Shown here: positions 1-9,000 of the stretch, piece by piece
Position numbering within the stretch: the stretch's first letter is position 1
Layout of the letters: each line of letters opens with the position of its first letter
Origin: Micromonospora chaiyaphumensis
Lineage (GTDB): Bacteria > Actinomycetota > Actinomycetes > Mycobacteriales > Micromonosporaceae
Length of the DNA stretch: 64,000 nt
Assembly (NCBI RefSeq): GCF_900091435.1
Contig: NZ_FMCS01000006.1
Span: 425,594-489,593 of the forward strand
Direction: 5' to 3'
The notes under the pieces: model-generated
Seen by the model: the letters and a program-made list of their open reading frames with translations, nothing else
Told to the model about the DNA's origin: nothing
Databases searched by the model: none
Program-made: the position numbers and the translations under genes

Positions 1-331
1 TGAAGCCGGAGCCGTCGTCGAGGCGTACCCGCACGGCGATCGGGCCCTTGCCGGGGCGCAGCGGGGCGGCCGACGGGAACGCCTCCCGGTAGTGCAGCCA
101 GCCCGCCCGGGCCAGGTGGACCACCAGGTGCAGGCCCTCGCCGAACCGGACGTCGAGGAACTTCCCGTGCCGGCCCGCGCCGGTCACCGCCCGGCCCGCG
201 ACCGCACTCGGCGGCGGATCGTACGTCTTCAGCGCGCTGATCGCGGCCACCTCGAACCGCTCGACCCGCCGGCCGACCGCCCGCTCGCGCAGGTAGCCGG
301 CGAGCGCTTCCACCTCCGGTAGTTCAGGCAC
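1..331 (-). CDS. Fpg/Nei-family DNA glycosylase, 3' end outside the window
   Basis: Partial base-excision-repair glycosylase of the formamidopyrimidine/endonuclease VIII family. The predicted protein begins VPELPEVEALAGYLRE after a GTG start at 331. The PELPEVE start is the family hallmark: Pro2 is the Schiff-base nucleophile and Glu3 the catalytic acid once the initiator Met is removed. About 110 residues are visible, running through a conserved GRHGKFLDV stretch and HLARAGWL; the rest lies beyond base 1. There is no Shine-Dalgarno sequence. Instead a -10-like TACCGT ends six bases before the GTG, so the mRNA is probably leaderless. The gene diverges from the glycosyltransferase at 356 across only 24 bp. 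The fragment cannot separate Fpg from Nei. Confidence 0.85.
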   Translation of the reverse strand, partial: MPELPEVEALAGYLRERAVGRRVERFEVAAISALKTYDPPPSAVAGRAVTGAGRHGKFLDVRFGEGLHLVVHLARAGWLHYREAFPSAAPLRPGKGPIAVRVRLDDGSGF

Positions 332-337
332 GACACA

Positions 338-347
338 ACGGTAGCCT
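338..347. promoter_or_regulatory. Overlapping divergent leaderless -10 boxes
   Basis: The 24 bp between the divergent GTG starts at 331 (minus) and 356 (plus) hold two TANNNT hexamers sharing two bases: TACCGT read on the minus strand (343 to 338) and TAGCCT on the plus strand (342-347). Each ends 6-8 nt before its start codon, as expected for leaderless actinobacterial promoters. Neither gene has a recognisable ribosome-binding site. Two polymerases could not occupy both boxes at once. Confidence 0.5.
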
Positions 348-355
348 TCTTTCCC

Positions 356-1621
356 GTGAGAATCGTGGTGGCGCACAACCGGTACCGGGAAGCCCAGCCC
401 TCCGGCGAGAACACCATCGTCGACGCGGAGATCGCCCAGCTGACCGCGGCCGGGGTGGAGGTGCTGCCGTTCCTGCGCAGCTCCGACGAGATCTCCGCGA
501 TGTCGAAGCCGGCCAAGGCGCTGCTGCCGATCTCGCCGATCTGGGCCCCGAAGGCCCAGCACGACCTGGACCGCCTGCTCGCCGAGCACCGCCCGGACGT
601 GCTGCACCTGCACAACCCGTACCCGTTGCTCTCGCCCTGGGTGGTGCGGACCGCACACAAGCGCGGGGTGCCGGTGGTGCAGACGGTGCACAACTACCGC
701 CAGGTCTGCTCGTCCGGGCTCTACTTCCGCGACGGCGTGATCTGCCAGGACTGCCGGGGCCGGGCCCTGGGCGTGCCGGCGATCGTGCACCGCTGCTACC
801 GGGGCTCCCGGGCGCAGAGCGCCCTCATGGCCACCACCCTCGCCGTGCACCGCCCGACCTGGAAGTCGGTGGACCGGTACATCGCGCTCACCACCGCGGT
901 CGCCGACCACCTGCGCGACTACGGCATCCCGGACGACCGGATCGTGGTCAAGCCGAACGCGGTGCCCGACCCGGGGACCCCGGCGCCGCCCGGGGACGGG
1001 TTCCTGTTCATGGGCCGGCTCAGCCCGGAGAAGGGGCTCGACCTGCTGCTGACGGCGTGGCGGCGGCACTCGGTGGGGTCGCTGGGCCCGCTGCGCATCG
1101 CCGGCGACGGCGAGTTGCGCGTGCTGGCCGAGGCGGCCGCCGCCGAGCGGCCCGATGTCGTCTACCTGGGCCAGCTCGACCGGGCCGGGGTACGCGCCGT
1201 GCTGGCCGACACCGCCGTGGTGCTGGCCACCTCCACCTGGCACGACGTGCTGCCCACCGTGATCATCGAGGCGCTGGCCAGCGGCCGGCCCGTGCTCGGC
1301 ACGGCGCTGGGCGGCATCCCTTACCTGGTCGGCGCGGACGCTCCCCGGGAGCCGGCCGGCACCGGCCCCGCCGAGGTGGCCACCGCGGCGCCCGGCGACG
1401 GGCACGTCTCCCTGCCCACCGGGGTGCAGCGCGGCGAGGCCGGCTGGGTGGTCGCGCCCGATCCCGACGCGCTGGCCGCCGCGCTCCCGGTGGCCCGGGC
1501 CGGAGCGGCGACCCTCGCCCCGGCCGCCCGCACCCGCTACGAGCGCACCTTCCACCCCGACGTGGTGACGAAGCGCCTCATCGACATCTACGCCGACGTG
1601 GCCGCCGCCGCGCGCCGCTGA
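356..1621 (+). CDS. GT4-family glycosyltransferase
   Basis: GT-B fold retaining glycosyltransferase, 421 aa, probably transferring a sugar from a nucleotide-sugar donor to a cell-envelope glycan or glycolipid at the cytoplasmic membrane face. The N-terminal acceptor domain has HNYR followed by a cysteine pattern (VCSSG, ICQDC, HRCYRG) common in this subgroup. The C-terminal donor domain begins near residue 217 with FMGRLSPEKGLDLLL and carries the conserved acidic region WHDVLPTVIIEALASG near residue 300. The GTG start lacks a Shine-Dalgarno but sits 8 nt after TAGCCT. It converges with the CDP-alcohol phosphotransferase gene, 21 bp away, and may act on the same product. The substrate is unknown. 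Confidence 0.85.
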   Translation: MRIVVAHNRYREAQPSGENTIVDAEIAQLTAAGVEVLPFLRSSDEISAMSKPAKALLPISPIWAPKAQHDLDRLLAEHRPDVLHLHNPYPLLSPWVVRTAHKRGVPVVQTVHNYRQVCSSGLYFRDGVICQDCRGRALGVPAIVHRCYRGSRAQSALMATTLAVHRPTWKSVDRYIALTTAVADHLRDYGIPDDRIVVKPNAVPDPGTPAPPGDGFLFMGRLSPEKGLDLLLTAWRRHSVGSLGPLRIAGDGELRVLAEAAAAERPDVVYLGQLDRAGVRAVLADTAVVLATSTWHDVLPTVIIEALASGRPVLGTALGGIPYLVGADAPREPAGTGPAEVATAAPGDGHVSLPTGVQRGEAGWVVAPDPDALAAALPVARAGAATLAPAARTRYERTFHPDVVTKRLIDIYADVAAAARR

Positions 1622-1642
1622 CCCCGGTGCCGGGCCGCGGCC

Positions 1643-2368
1643 TCAGCGGAGGGAGGCGCGGGCGGAGAAGGCGATGCTGGCCAGGAGGAAGCCGCCGTTG
1701 ACGATCGTGAAGGCGACGATCACCCAGAGGGTCAGGGCGGGTGCCACGGTCAGCACGAGGCCGGCCAGGAAGATCACGGCGCCGTAGTCGCGGACCAGCT
1801 TCGCCAGGCGGACCGGGAGCGAGGTCGAGGTGACCATGCTGGCCGCGTTCGGGCCGGCCTGCATCACCGAGGTCACCAGGTTGACCATCCAGGTGCCGGC
1901 GAACACCGCGATCAGCCACACGGGCGTCGAGGGGTGCTGCGCCACGGCGGTCGCCCCGAGCGCGGTGACCAGGGCGATCTGGGCGGCCACGTCGCAGAGC
2001 ACGTCGACCCGGGCACCGGCCGGGTTGTTCTGCCTGGTGACCCGGGCGAGCTGACCGTCCGCGCAGTCCAGCGCGTACGCGATCTGCCAGCCGACCAGGG
2101 CGACCAGCCCCACGGCCCAGGCGGGGACCGACCCCGCCGCGACATCGTCGGCGAGCGCCACCACGGTGACCGAGGCGGCCAGGCCGAGCACCAGGTTGGT
2201 GAGGGTCAGCGCGGTCGGGCGCAGCCCCAGCCGCTGGGCGACCAGCGCGAAGAACGCGCCGATCCACTGGCTGATCGACTCGCTGAACAGGCCGCCGCCC
2301 CGGTTGACCCGGTGGAAGTCGGCGACGGAGGGGCGGGACGGCTCAGTCGACGTGGTCGCGGATTGCAC
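1643..2368 (-). CDS. CDP-alcohol phosphatidyltransferase family membrane enzyme
   Basis: Integral membrane enzyme (241 aa) that should transfer a phosphoalcohol from a CDP-alcohol to a hydroxyl acceptor with release of CMP. The full signature D-x2-DG-x2-AR-x8-G-x3-D-x3-D is present: D101, D104-G105, A108-R109, G118, D122, D126, with the two metal-binding aspartate pairs intact. Several hydrophobic segments surround it. The ATG at 2368 lies 26 nt inside the upstream dehydrogenase gene, so the two are translationally coupled. Its place behind a LicC-like nucleotidyltransferase and a glycerol-1-phosphate-dehydrogenase-like enzyme suggests that those two make its CDP-activated substrate. The motif does not reveal the acceptor. 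Confidence 0.88.
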   Translation of the reverse strand: MQSATTSTEPSRPSVADFHRVNRGGGLFSESISQWIGAFFALVAQRLGLRPTALTLTNLVLGLAASVTVVALADDVAAGSVPAWAVGLVALVGWQIAYALDCADGQLARVTRQNNPAGARVDVLCDVAAQIALVTALGATAVAQHPSTPVWLIAVFAGTWMVNLVTSVMQAGPNAASMVTSTSLPVRLAKLVRDYGAVIFLAGLVLTVAPALTLWVIVAFTIVNGGFLLASIAFSARASLR

Positions 2369-3410
2369 CGGCGTAGTCTGCCAGCCGCTCCCGCGTCTCG
2401 GTAGGCGACATCGCCAGGTGTTCGAGGATGGTGTAGCGGTCCGGCCGGGTGGCCGGGGCGAACTGCACCGCCTCCACGAACTGCTCGTCGGTCAGGCCCA
2501 CGTCGGCGGGGAGCCGGGGCAGGCCGTGCCGGGCCAGGCAGGCCGACATCTCGGTGAGCCGGCGCTCGTCCCCCCGGAGGAAGGTGCAGAACAGGGCGCC
2601 TAGACCGGCCAGCTCGCCGTGCGAGGCGGTGCCCGGGTAGAGCGAGTCGACGGCGTGCATGATCTCGTGGCAGCCGCCGCTGGCCGGGCGGCTGGTGCCG
2701 CAGACGGCCATGGCCAGGCCGGTGGAGATCAGCGCCTCGGCCAGCACCGTGACGAAGCCGTCGTCGGTCATGTCGCCCCGGTGGGCGAGCACCGCCTCGG
2801 CGCCCATCCGGGCCAGCGAGGCGGCCAGCCCGTCGACCGGCTCCCCGCGGACCTGCCGGGCCAGCTCCCAGTCGGCCAGCGCGCTGATGTTGCTCACCAC
2901 GTCGCCGATGCCGGCCCGGTTGTGACGCTCCGGCCCCGCCTCGACGAAGTCCAGGTCCACGATCACGGCGATCGGGATGTGCACCCCGTAGGAACCCTTG
3001 ATGCCCTCGGTGACCAGGCTGGCCACCGGCGAGGCGATGCCGTCGTTGGCCAGTGCCGTCGCCACGGTCACCATGGGCAGGCCGCGCCGGGTGGCCGCGT
3101 ACTTCGCCACGTCGATGGTCTTGCCGCCGCCGATGCCCACCACCGCGTCGTACGACCGGTTGCGCAGCTTCGCGCCCAGGTCGTCGGCGGCGTCCAGGGA
3201 GCCTCCGGCCACCGTGAACAGGTCCGCCGACCGCAGCGACGGGCGCAGCAGCTCGGCGATCTGCTCGCCCTGCCCCGGGCCGACCACCACCGCCACGTCG
3301 CCGCCGGCGGAGATCCGCCCGTCGGCCAGGATGGCGGCGAGGTCGGCCACCGCACCGCGCCGCACGTCGATGTGCAGCGGGGTGAGGATGGTCCGGGCTA
3401 GTAGCGGCAC
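2343..3410 (-). CDS. Iron-containing alcohol dehydrogenase, sn-glycerol-1-phosphate dehydrogenase-like
   Basis: NAD(P)- and metal-dependent dehydrogenase of 355 aa. The nucleotide-binding loop GIGGGKTIDVAK is at 92-103, and the following ANDGIASP (121-128) is typical of the glycerol-1-phosphate dehydrogenase (EgsA/AraM) branch rather than of general glycerol dehydrogenases. Metal-ligand histidines appear in CHEIMHAVD and ASHGELAG. Family members reduce dihydroxyacetone phosphate to sn-glycerol-1-phosphate, the archaeal enantiomer; whether this one does so is inference. It overlaps the nucleotidyltransferase gene upstream by 13 nt and the phosphotransferase gene downstream by 26 nt, forming a tightly coupled trio. 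A related polyol-phosphate substrate is possible. Confidence 0.82.
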   Translation of the reverse strand: MPLLARTILTPLHIDVRRGAVADLAAILADGRISAGGDVAVVVGPGQGEQIAELLRPSLRSADLFTVAGGSLDAADDLGAKLRNRSYDAVVGIGGGKTIDVAKYAATRRGLPMVTVATALANDGIASPVASLVTEGIKGSYGVHIPIAVIVDLDFVEAGPERHNRAGIGDVVSNISALADWELARQVRGEPVDGLAASLARMGAEAVLAHRGDMTDDGFVTVLAEALISTGLAMAVCGTSRPASGGCHEIMHAVDSLYPGTASHGELAGLGALFCTFLRGDERRLTEMSACLARHGLPRLPADVGLTDEQFVEAVQFAPATRPDRYTILEHLAMSPTETRERLADYAGAIRDHVD

Positions 3411-4129
3411 GCGATCTCCCGCGCCCGGGCCAGGTCGGCGTGGTTGTCGACCTCGACCCAGGAGACGTCGCCGATCGGCGCGGCCCGCACCTCGCCGCCC
3501 CGGTCGGCGAACTCCTGGTAGCCGTCCTCGTAGTAGAGGTTCGGGTCACGCCGCCAGGTCGCCTCCAGGGCGTCGGCCAGCGCGCCGGCCACCTGCGGCT
3601 CGATCAGCGTCGCGCCGATGTACTCGCCGTACGCCTCGCCCGGGTCCATGAGCTTGGTGATCCGGGTGAGCTGGCCGGCCGCGTCGAAGGTGGTCTTCAT
3701 CTCCTCCTCGGCCAGCGCCTTGATGTTGTCGATGGCCAGCAGGATGCCCGGGCCCCGCTCGGCCAGCAGGGTCTTCTCCACGCTCACCGGGTGCACGGTG
3801 TCGCCGTTGACCAGCAGCACACCACGGGAGAAGTGCTCCCGGGCCAGCCAGAGCGAGTAGGCGTTGTTCCACTCCTCGGCCTTGTCGTTGTGCACGAGGG
3901 TGATCGTGACGCCGTACTTCTCCTCCAGCGCGGCCTGCCGCTGCCGGACGGCGTCCGCCGCGTAGCCGACCACGATCACGACCTCGGTCAGCCCGACCTC
4001 GGCGAGGTTGCGCAGCGCGATGTCGAGGATGGTGGTCTCCCCGTCGACCGGCACCAGGGCCTTGGGCAGGGTGTCGGTATACGGCCGCAGCCGGCGCCCC
4101 GCACCGGCGGCGAGCACCATCCCGATCAT
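3398..4129 (-). CDS. LicC-like sugar/alcohol-phosphate nucleotidyltransferase
   Basis: 243-aa GT-A fold nucleotidyltransferase. It opens MIGMVLAAGAGRRLRPYTD with the LAAGxGxRL nucleotide-binding loop and a following PKALVPV. The features NAYSLWLARE, VNGDTVHP (metal-binding Asp), GEYIG and a terminal WVEVDNHADLARA resemble CTP:phosphocholine cytidylyltransferases such as LicC more than glucose-1-phosphate thymidylyltransferases. It would activate a phosphorylated alcohol with CTP for the membrane enzyme encoded two genes on. The start at 4129 places the LAAG loop at the N-terminus, with AGAGGA about 12 nt upstream. A 70-bp gap separates it from the preceding minus-strand gene and contains a possible -10 box, TATCCT. 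Confidence 0.85.
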   Translation of the reverse strand: MIGMVLAAGAGRRLRPYTDTLPKALVPVDGETTILDIALRNLAEVGLTEVVIVVGYAADAVRQRQAALEEKYGVTITLVHNDKAEEWNNAYSLWLAREHFSRGVLLVNGDTVHPVSVEKTLLAERGPGILLAIDNIKALAEEEMKTTFDAAGQLTRITKLMDPGEAYGEYIGATLIEPQVAGALADALEATWRRDPNLYYEDGYQEFADRGGEVRAAPIGDVSWVEVDNHADLARAREIACRY

Positions 4130-4199
4130 GCCGGCACCATCCTCTTCTCGACTCCGCTCCACTCGGTGGAGGATATCGTCGCGCCACCGGCGGCCGTGT

Positions 4200-5009
4200 T
4201 CAGCCCGGCAGGGCGGCCAGGTCGGCGAGCAGCTCCAGCCGTTCCCCGGCGGCGAGCACGGCCCACGGCGCGGCCGCCCGGCGGTCCGTCTCCTGCTCGA
4301 TCGCGAGCCGCTCCGGCCCGGCCGGTAGCTCGACGACGCTCGCCGCCGTGTGCCCGGCGGCGGTCCACGCGGCCGCGTGCGCGTCGGCACGGTGGTAGCG
4401 CAGGGTGCCCAGCCGGTTGAGCAGCAGCACCCCGGGCGGGGTGCCGTCCGGCTCGTACGGCGGGGCCATGGTCGCGAAGGCGCCGGGCCCGGCCGGGACG
4501 GACGCGTGCGCCAGCACCCGGCCCAGCGCGGTGACCAGCCGCGCCACGCGCTCGTCGTGCCCCGCCCACAGTTCCTCGGTCACCTCGGCGTGCACCCCGA
4601 ACAGCTCGGCCAGGAAGGCGAGCCCGCGCTCGGTGGCGCAGAAGCCGCCGTCCGGGAAGCGCTGGATCATCCCGTACGCGACCTGCTTGTCCAGCGCGCG
4701 CCGGCTGGCGGCCGGGTCCCGGTAGCGGGTCACCGCCGCGAAGCCCGGTGCGTCCACCGTGCCCCCCGGTGCGGCCAGGCGGGTGCGGAACTCCACCAGG
4801 AAGCCGGTGGCGGCCGGACCGCCGTACCGGGAACTCAGCTCCGCGCCGCCGCCGTCGCGGCCGGCGAGCATGCCCGCGACGAAGGTCCGGTCGACGGCCG
4901 GCGCGACCAGCCCCGCGAACCGGTGCGGCGGCAGCTCGACGCCGTCGGCCGAACCGGCTCGTGGCGCCGGAGGTCGCGCCGCGCCGCGACCGGGGACCGT
5001 CTCCCTCAC
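4200..5009 (-). CDS. Conserved hypothetical protein
   Basis: 269-aa soluble protein that I do not recognise. The middle section (RYRDPAASRRALDKQVAYG, then TERGLAFLAELF) reads like a winged-helix segment followed by an all-helical part, so a small regulatory or enzyme-associated protein is possible. No signal peptide, membrane helix or catalytic motif is evident. The GTG at 5009 overlaps the stop codon of the Nudix gene (GTGA), so the two are translationally coupled. The gene may be cotranscribed with the CDP-polyol trio that follows after 70 bp. Confidence 0.6.
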   Translation of the reverse strand: MRETVPGRGAARPPAPRAGSADGVELPPHRFAGLVAPAVDRTFVAGMLAGRDGGGAELSSRYGGPAATGFLVEFRTRLAAPGGTVDAPGFAAVTRYRDPAASRRALDKQVAYGMIQRFPDGGFCATERGLAFLAELFGVHAEVTEELWAGHDERVARLVTALGRVLAHASVPAGPGAFATMAPPYEPDGTPPGVLLLNRLGTLRYHRADAHAAAWTAAGHTAASVVELPAGPERLAIEQETDRRAAAPWAVLAAGERLELLADLAALPG

Positions 5010-5455
5010 AGACCGATCGAACGCAGGGCGGCGAAGCCGTTCTCGGCGATCCGCCGGATCAGCCCGTCGTTGACGTCGCGGTGCTCGTCGAGCAGGTCGA
5101 CGTCCTGCTCCGCCAGCCAGCGGAACTCGGTGTGCTTGCCCTCCTCCAGCCGGGGCCGGCCCAGGTCGCCGTCCACCCGCACCAGGAAGTCGGTCTCCAC
5201 CCGGGTCAGCCCGTCGTCGCCGGTGTAGCGGTATTCGCCGACCTGGCCGAGCACGTGCGAGACGGTCCACCCGGTCTCCTCGGTGACCTCCCGGCGCAGC
5301 GCGTCCTGCACCTCCTCGCCCGGCTCGAGGTGGCCGCCGACGATGTCCCAGCAGTTGGGGAAGAGGCGTCGCGCGGGGGACCGGCGCTGGATGAAGATGC
5401 GGCCGTCGTCGTCCACGATCAGCGCGCCGGCGCAGCGGAGGGGCTCGGTGGGCAC
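5006..5455 (-). CDS. Nudix hydrolase
   Basis: 149-aa Nudix pyrophosphohydrolase, expected to cleave a nucleoside diphosphate linked to another moiety. The Nudix box GX5EX7REUXEEXGU is complete from Gly41 (GHLEPGEEVQ ... REVTEETGW). The ATG-less start is GTG 5455: it is preceded by TACTGT (5467 to 5462) six bases upstream and by no clear ribosome-binding site, so the transcript is probably leaderless. It is the first gene of the minus-strand string running to 1643. An NDP-alcohol or damaged nucleotide are both possible substrates; the sequence does not decide. Confidence 0.85.
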   Translation of the reverse strand: MPTEPLRCAGALIVDDDGRIFIQRRSPARRLFPNCWDIVGGHLEPGEEVQDALRREVTEETGWTVSHVLGQVGEYRYTGDDGLTRVETDFLVRVDGDLGRPRLEEGKHTEFRWLAEQDVDLLDEHRDVNDGLIRRIAENGFAALRSIGL

Positions 5456-5569
5456 CTCACGACAGTAGCGATCCCGCGCCGATCGTGGCGATGCCCGGTC
5501 TTGTCCCGTTCCGCATCGATGGCCCACCATGTCCGTACCGAGGCCGCCGTCCCACAGGGGTGATGCGTG

Positions 5570-5962
5570 ATGCAGGTACGGGAAGCGATGTCCAACGAGG
5601 TTCTCGTGGTCGGCCCGGAGCACACGCTCCGCCAGGCGGCCCGGATGATGTCGGCCCGCCGGGTCGGGTCGGCGGTCGTGATCGACCCGGATTCCGAGGG
5701 GATCGGGATCATGACCGAACGCGACGTGCTCAACGCGATCGGGGCCGGGCTCGACCCGGACGTCGAACGCACCGGAGCGCACCTGACCTGGGACGTGGTC
5801 TACGCGGGCCCGGACTGGACGGTGGAGGAGGCGGCCGCGGCCATGGCCCGGGGCGGATTCCGCCACCTGGTGGTGCTCGACGGCCGGGAGGTGGCCGGCG
5901 TGATCTCGGTGCGCGACCTGATGCGGGTCTGGGCGCGGGAGCACAGCGCTCCCCGCGTCTGA
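5570..5962 (+). CDS. CBS-domain protein
   Basis: 130-aa cytoplasmic protein made almost entirely of two tandem CBS motifs, a Bateman module that usually binds adenine nucleotides. The first repeat contains VGSAVVIDPDSEGIGIMTERD and the second FRHLVVLDGREVAGVISVRDL. No effector domain is attached, so it probably acts as a free regulatory subunit or energy sensor. AGGGG at 5556-5560 precedes two adjacent candidate starts, GTG 5567 and ATG 5570; the ATG is chosen for its 9-nt spacing. The gene is monocistronic and ends at a strong bidirectional hairpin. Confidence 0.8.
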   Translation: MQVREAMSNEVLVVGPEHTLRQAARMMSARRVGSAVVIDPDSEGIGIMTERDVLNAIGAGLDPDVERTGAHLTWDVVYAGPDWTVEEAAAAMARGGFRHLVVLDGREVAGVISVRDLMRVWAREHSAPRV

Positions 5963-5980
5963 CACCGACCACGGAAAGGG

Positions 5981-6012
5981 CGATGGCCCGGCCGATACCG
6001 GCCGGGCCATCG
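5981..6012. terminator. Bidirectional hairpin terminator
   Basis: A perfect 13-bp stem (5981-5993 with 6000-6012, arm CGATGGCCCGGCC) and a six-base loop GATACC lie between the convergent CBS and malectin-protein genes. No T-tract follows, as is usual in high-GC actinobacteria. Confidence 0.75.
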
Positions 6013-6032
6013 TCGTGTCGTAGCGCCTTCGG

Positions 6033-9000
6033 TCAGGGGCCGACGAAGACCGCGGTGCCCCGCCAGTCCACGTTGTCGACGCCCGGGCCGCTGCGCACGG
6101 TGGCGGAGCCGGTCGGTGCGCCGTCCGACCACGCCATCGAGGAGAGGTTGCCGGTGCTGCGGGAGACGACGTAGAGGGTGTCGCCGTCGAGGAACAGGCC
6201 GTTCGTGTCGGCGAAGGCCGTCGTGCCGGTGACCGTGCTCCGCTCCGCACCGACGACGCCGGTGTCGGGCGCGAACCCGCGCCAGAACAGGGTGCTCTGG
6301 CCGGCCAGCGTGTAGTAGAGGCGCCCGGCGCTGTAGAACATGGCGGTCACGTTCGGCAGCTCGGCGGCGAAGTTGCCCGTCATGCCCGCGTAGGTCTGGC
6401 CCTCCGGCGCGGAGCCGGTGACGACCAGGTCCCACTTGGCGTCGTGGTACGGGTCGAGCTTCTTCGGGGTGCCGAAGCTCGTGCCGTCGAACGAGCGCTT
6501 GTAGAGGTCGCCGTTGACGCCGTAGAACAGGTCACCGCCCACCCAGAAGGCACCCTTGATCGTCGACCACCGGGTGTTGTCCGGGTTGGCCACCGAGCTG
6601 GCGTTGCCCACCGCGGTGGCGCCGTCGTACGACCGCTTGGTGATGCTGTCCACCGTGGTGGCCGGCGGCACCGGCGGGAGCTTGACGATCTCGATGCCCT
6701 GGACCAGCGGGTTCTCCACCACCCGACCGAAGTCGATGTCGACGTTGCCGTCGCTGGTGACCGCGAAGGCCCGCATGGTGCCCTTGTTGGTGGCGCCGAT
6801 CGACGCGATCGGGTCGAAGTCGTTCAGCTTGAGCACGCCGTCGATGCTGATGTCGAACTTGCGCTTGCCGGCCGTGGCCGTGCCGGCGTACCGGTTGGCC
6901 AGGTAGAGCCGGACCTGGATCGGCGTGCCCGCCGGGACCGGGAAGTCCCACTGCATGTCCGGCGCGGTGGACTGGTCCCAGCGCTCGCTGTTGAACAGCG
7001 CGACCGGGGTGCCGGCCGGCACGGTGGCGTCGAGCGTCGCGTCGGTGGTGTAGGTGGTGACGGTGCTGCCCGTGTTGTGCAGGGTGCTCGGCACCGTGAG
7101 GCTGTCGGTGGCCCAGGCCGGGCCGCTCGGCGCGGCCAACTGGTCGCCACCCGCGTTGACCCGGTAGAGGACGTCCGCCGCGTCCGGCGTCGGCGCGGTC
7201 TTCACGATCTCGATGCCCTGGACGAGCGGGTTCTCCAGCACCCGGCCGAAGTCGATGTCGACCACGCCGTCACTGACCAGCGAGAAGGACCGCATGGTGC
7301 CGCGGTCCGTGCCGCCGGCACTGGCCACCGGGTCGAAGTCGTTCAGCTTGAGTACGCCGTCGATGCTGACGTCGAACTTGCGCTTGCCCACCGTGCCCGT
7401 GCCGGCCCACCGGTTGGCCAGGTAGAGGCGCACGTCGATCCGGGTGCCGGCCGCGACCGGGATGTCCCACTGCATGTCCGGGGCGGTCGCCTCGTCCCAG
7501 CGCTCGCTGTTGAACAGCGTCGCGGGGGTGCTCGCCGGCACCGTGGCGTCGAACGTCGCGTTGGTCGTGTAGGTCGACACGCTGTTGCCGGTGTTGTGGT
7601 GCGGGCTGGGCGCGGTGGGGGTGTCGCCGGCCCAGTCCGGGCCGCCGTCGGTCGCCGGGATGGCCGGACCGCCTGCGTTGACCCGGTAGAGGACCTCGGT
7701 CTGCGCCGCGCGGCCGGCCTGGTAGACGTCGCCGGGCAGGCCCTTGGTGCTGGTGGAGTGCGGGGCGGCGCCGCCGCTCAGCGGGAAGAAGGCGAGCCGC
7801 TTCCGCTGGTAGTCGAAGTTGCCGATGTACTCCTGGTCGCTGCCCAGCCAGAGGCCCTCCGGGGTCACCAGCATCTCGGTGACGCCGTAGCCGCGGGGGT
7901 GGCGGCCGGGGTTCCAGGACAGCGGCAGGCCGCTGGCCGGGTCGAGGGCCGCGATGCTGGCCCGCGGCACCGCGCCGGGGCCCGCCTTGTCGCGGGCGAG
8001 CGGGTTGTTCGACCAGCGGAAGTGACCGCCGGCGTAGACGGCCTCCTCGCTGATGCCGGTGGAGAGGAAGGTGTCGCCACCGCTGAAGTTGGTCCAGGTC
8101 GGCTGCTGCCCGTCACCGGTGGCGGCGGTCTCCCAGCGGGCCGCCGAGTCACAGAGCGTGCCCGGGTAGGACGCGCCGGTGGTCACCACGATGAAGTACT
8201 TGCCGCTCGGGGCGAACTGCACGTCCCGCACCCACGAGTCGAACGCGGTGTACTTGCAGGCTCCCGAGTAGCCGTCGGTGTTCCAGTCGGCGACGGTGGC
8301 CTCACTGTCGCCCAGGTTGATCCGGACGATCTGGTCGTGGACGACCCCGTTGGCCTTCTTGAAGTTGCCGATGACCACGAGGTGCTTGCCGTCCGGCGAG
8401 ACGGCCAGCTTCTCCACACCGACACCGGCCGAGGCGCCGCCGTTGGTGCTGGTCCAGTTGTGGTGCTCGGTGAGCGCCACGGTGAGGTATTCGGTCACCG
8501 CGCCGGTGGTCGGGTTCAGCGAGGCCAGCCCGTTGCGGGTGGTCGTCGCGGTCACCGTGGTGAAGATGCCGCCCACCAGGAGCCGCCCGTCGACCAGGGC
8601 GATGTCGCTCACCGTGCCGTTGAACGCCGGGCCCTTGAAGCCGGCGACCGGCGTGCCGTCGGCGACGTTGAGCAGGGCGATCTTCCGGAAGTTGCTGTCG
8701 CCCACCTTGTTGAAGGTGCCGGCCAGGTAGACCGTGCCCGGCGTCGGCCCGGCGATGATCGCGGTCACCTCACCATCGAGCACCGGGGCGAAGGACTCGT
8801 CGAGCTTGCCGGTGGCCTTGTCGAAGGCCAGCACGCCCTTCCGGGTGACCTCCGTGGTCGAGGAGCCACGGTTCTGCGCCTTCGTGAACGAACCACCGAC
8901 GATCACCTTGCTGCCGGCGTCGTAGATGGCCACGACGTTGCCGTCGTTGATGTTCGGCGTCTTGTCCGTCGGCACCTCGCTGACCAGCGTGGTGTGGTCC

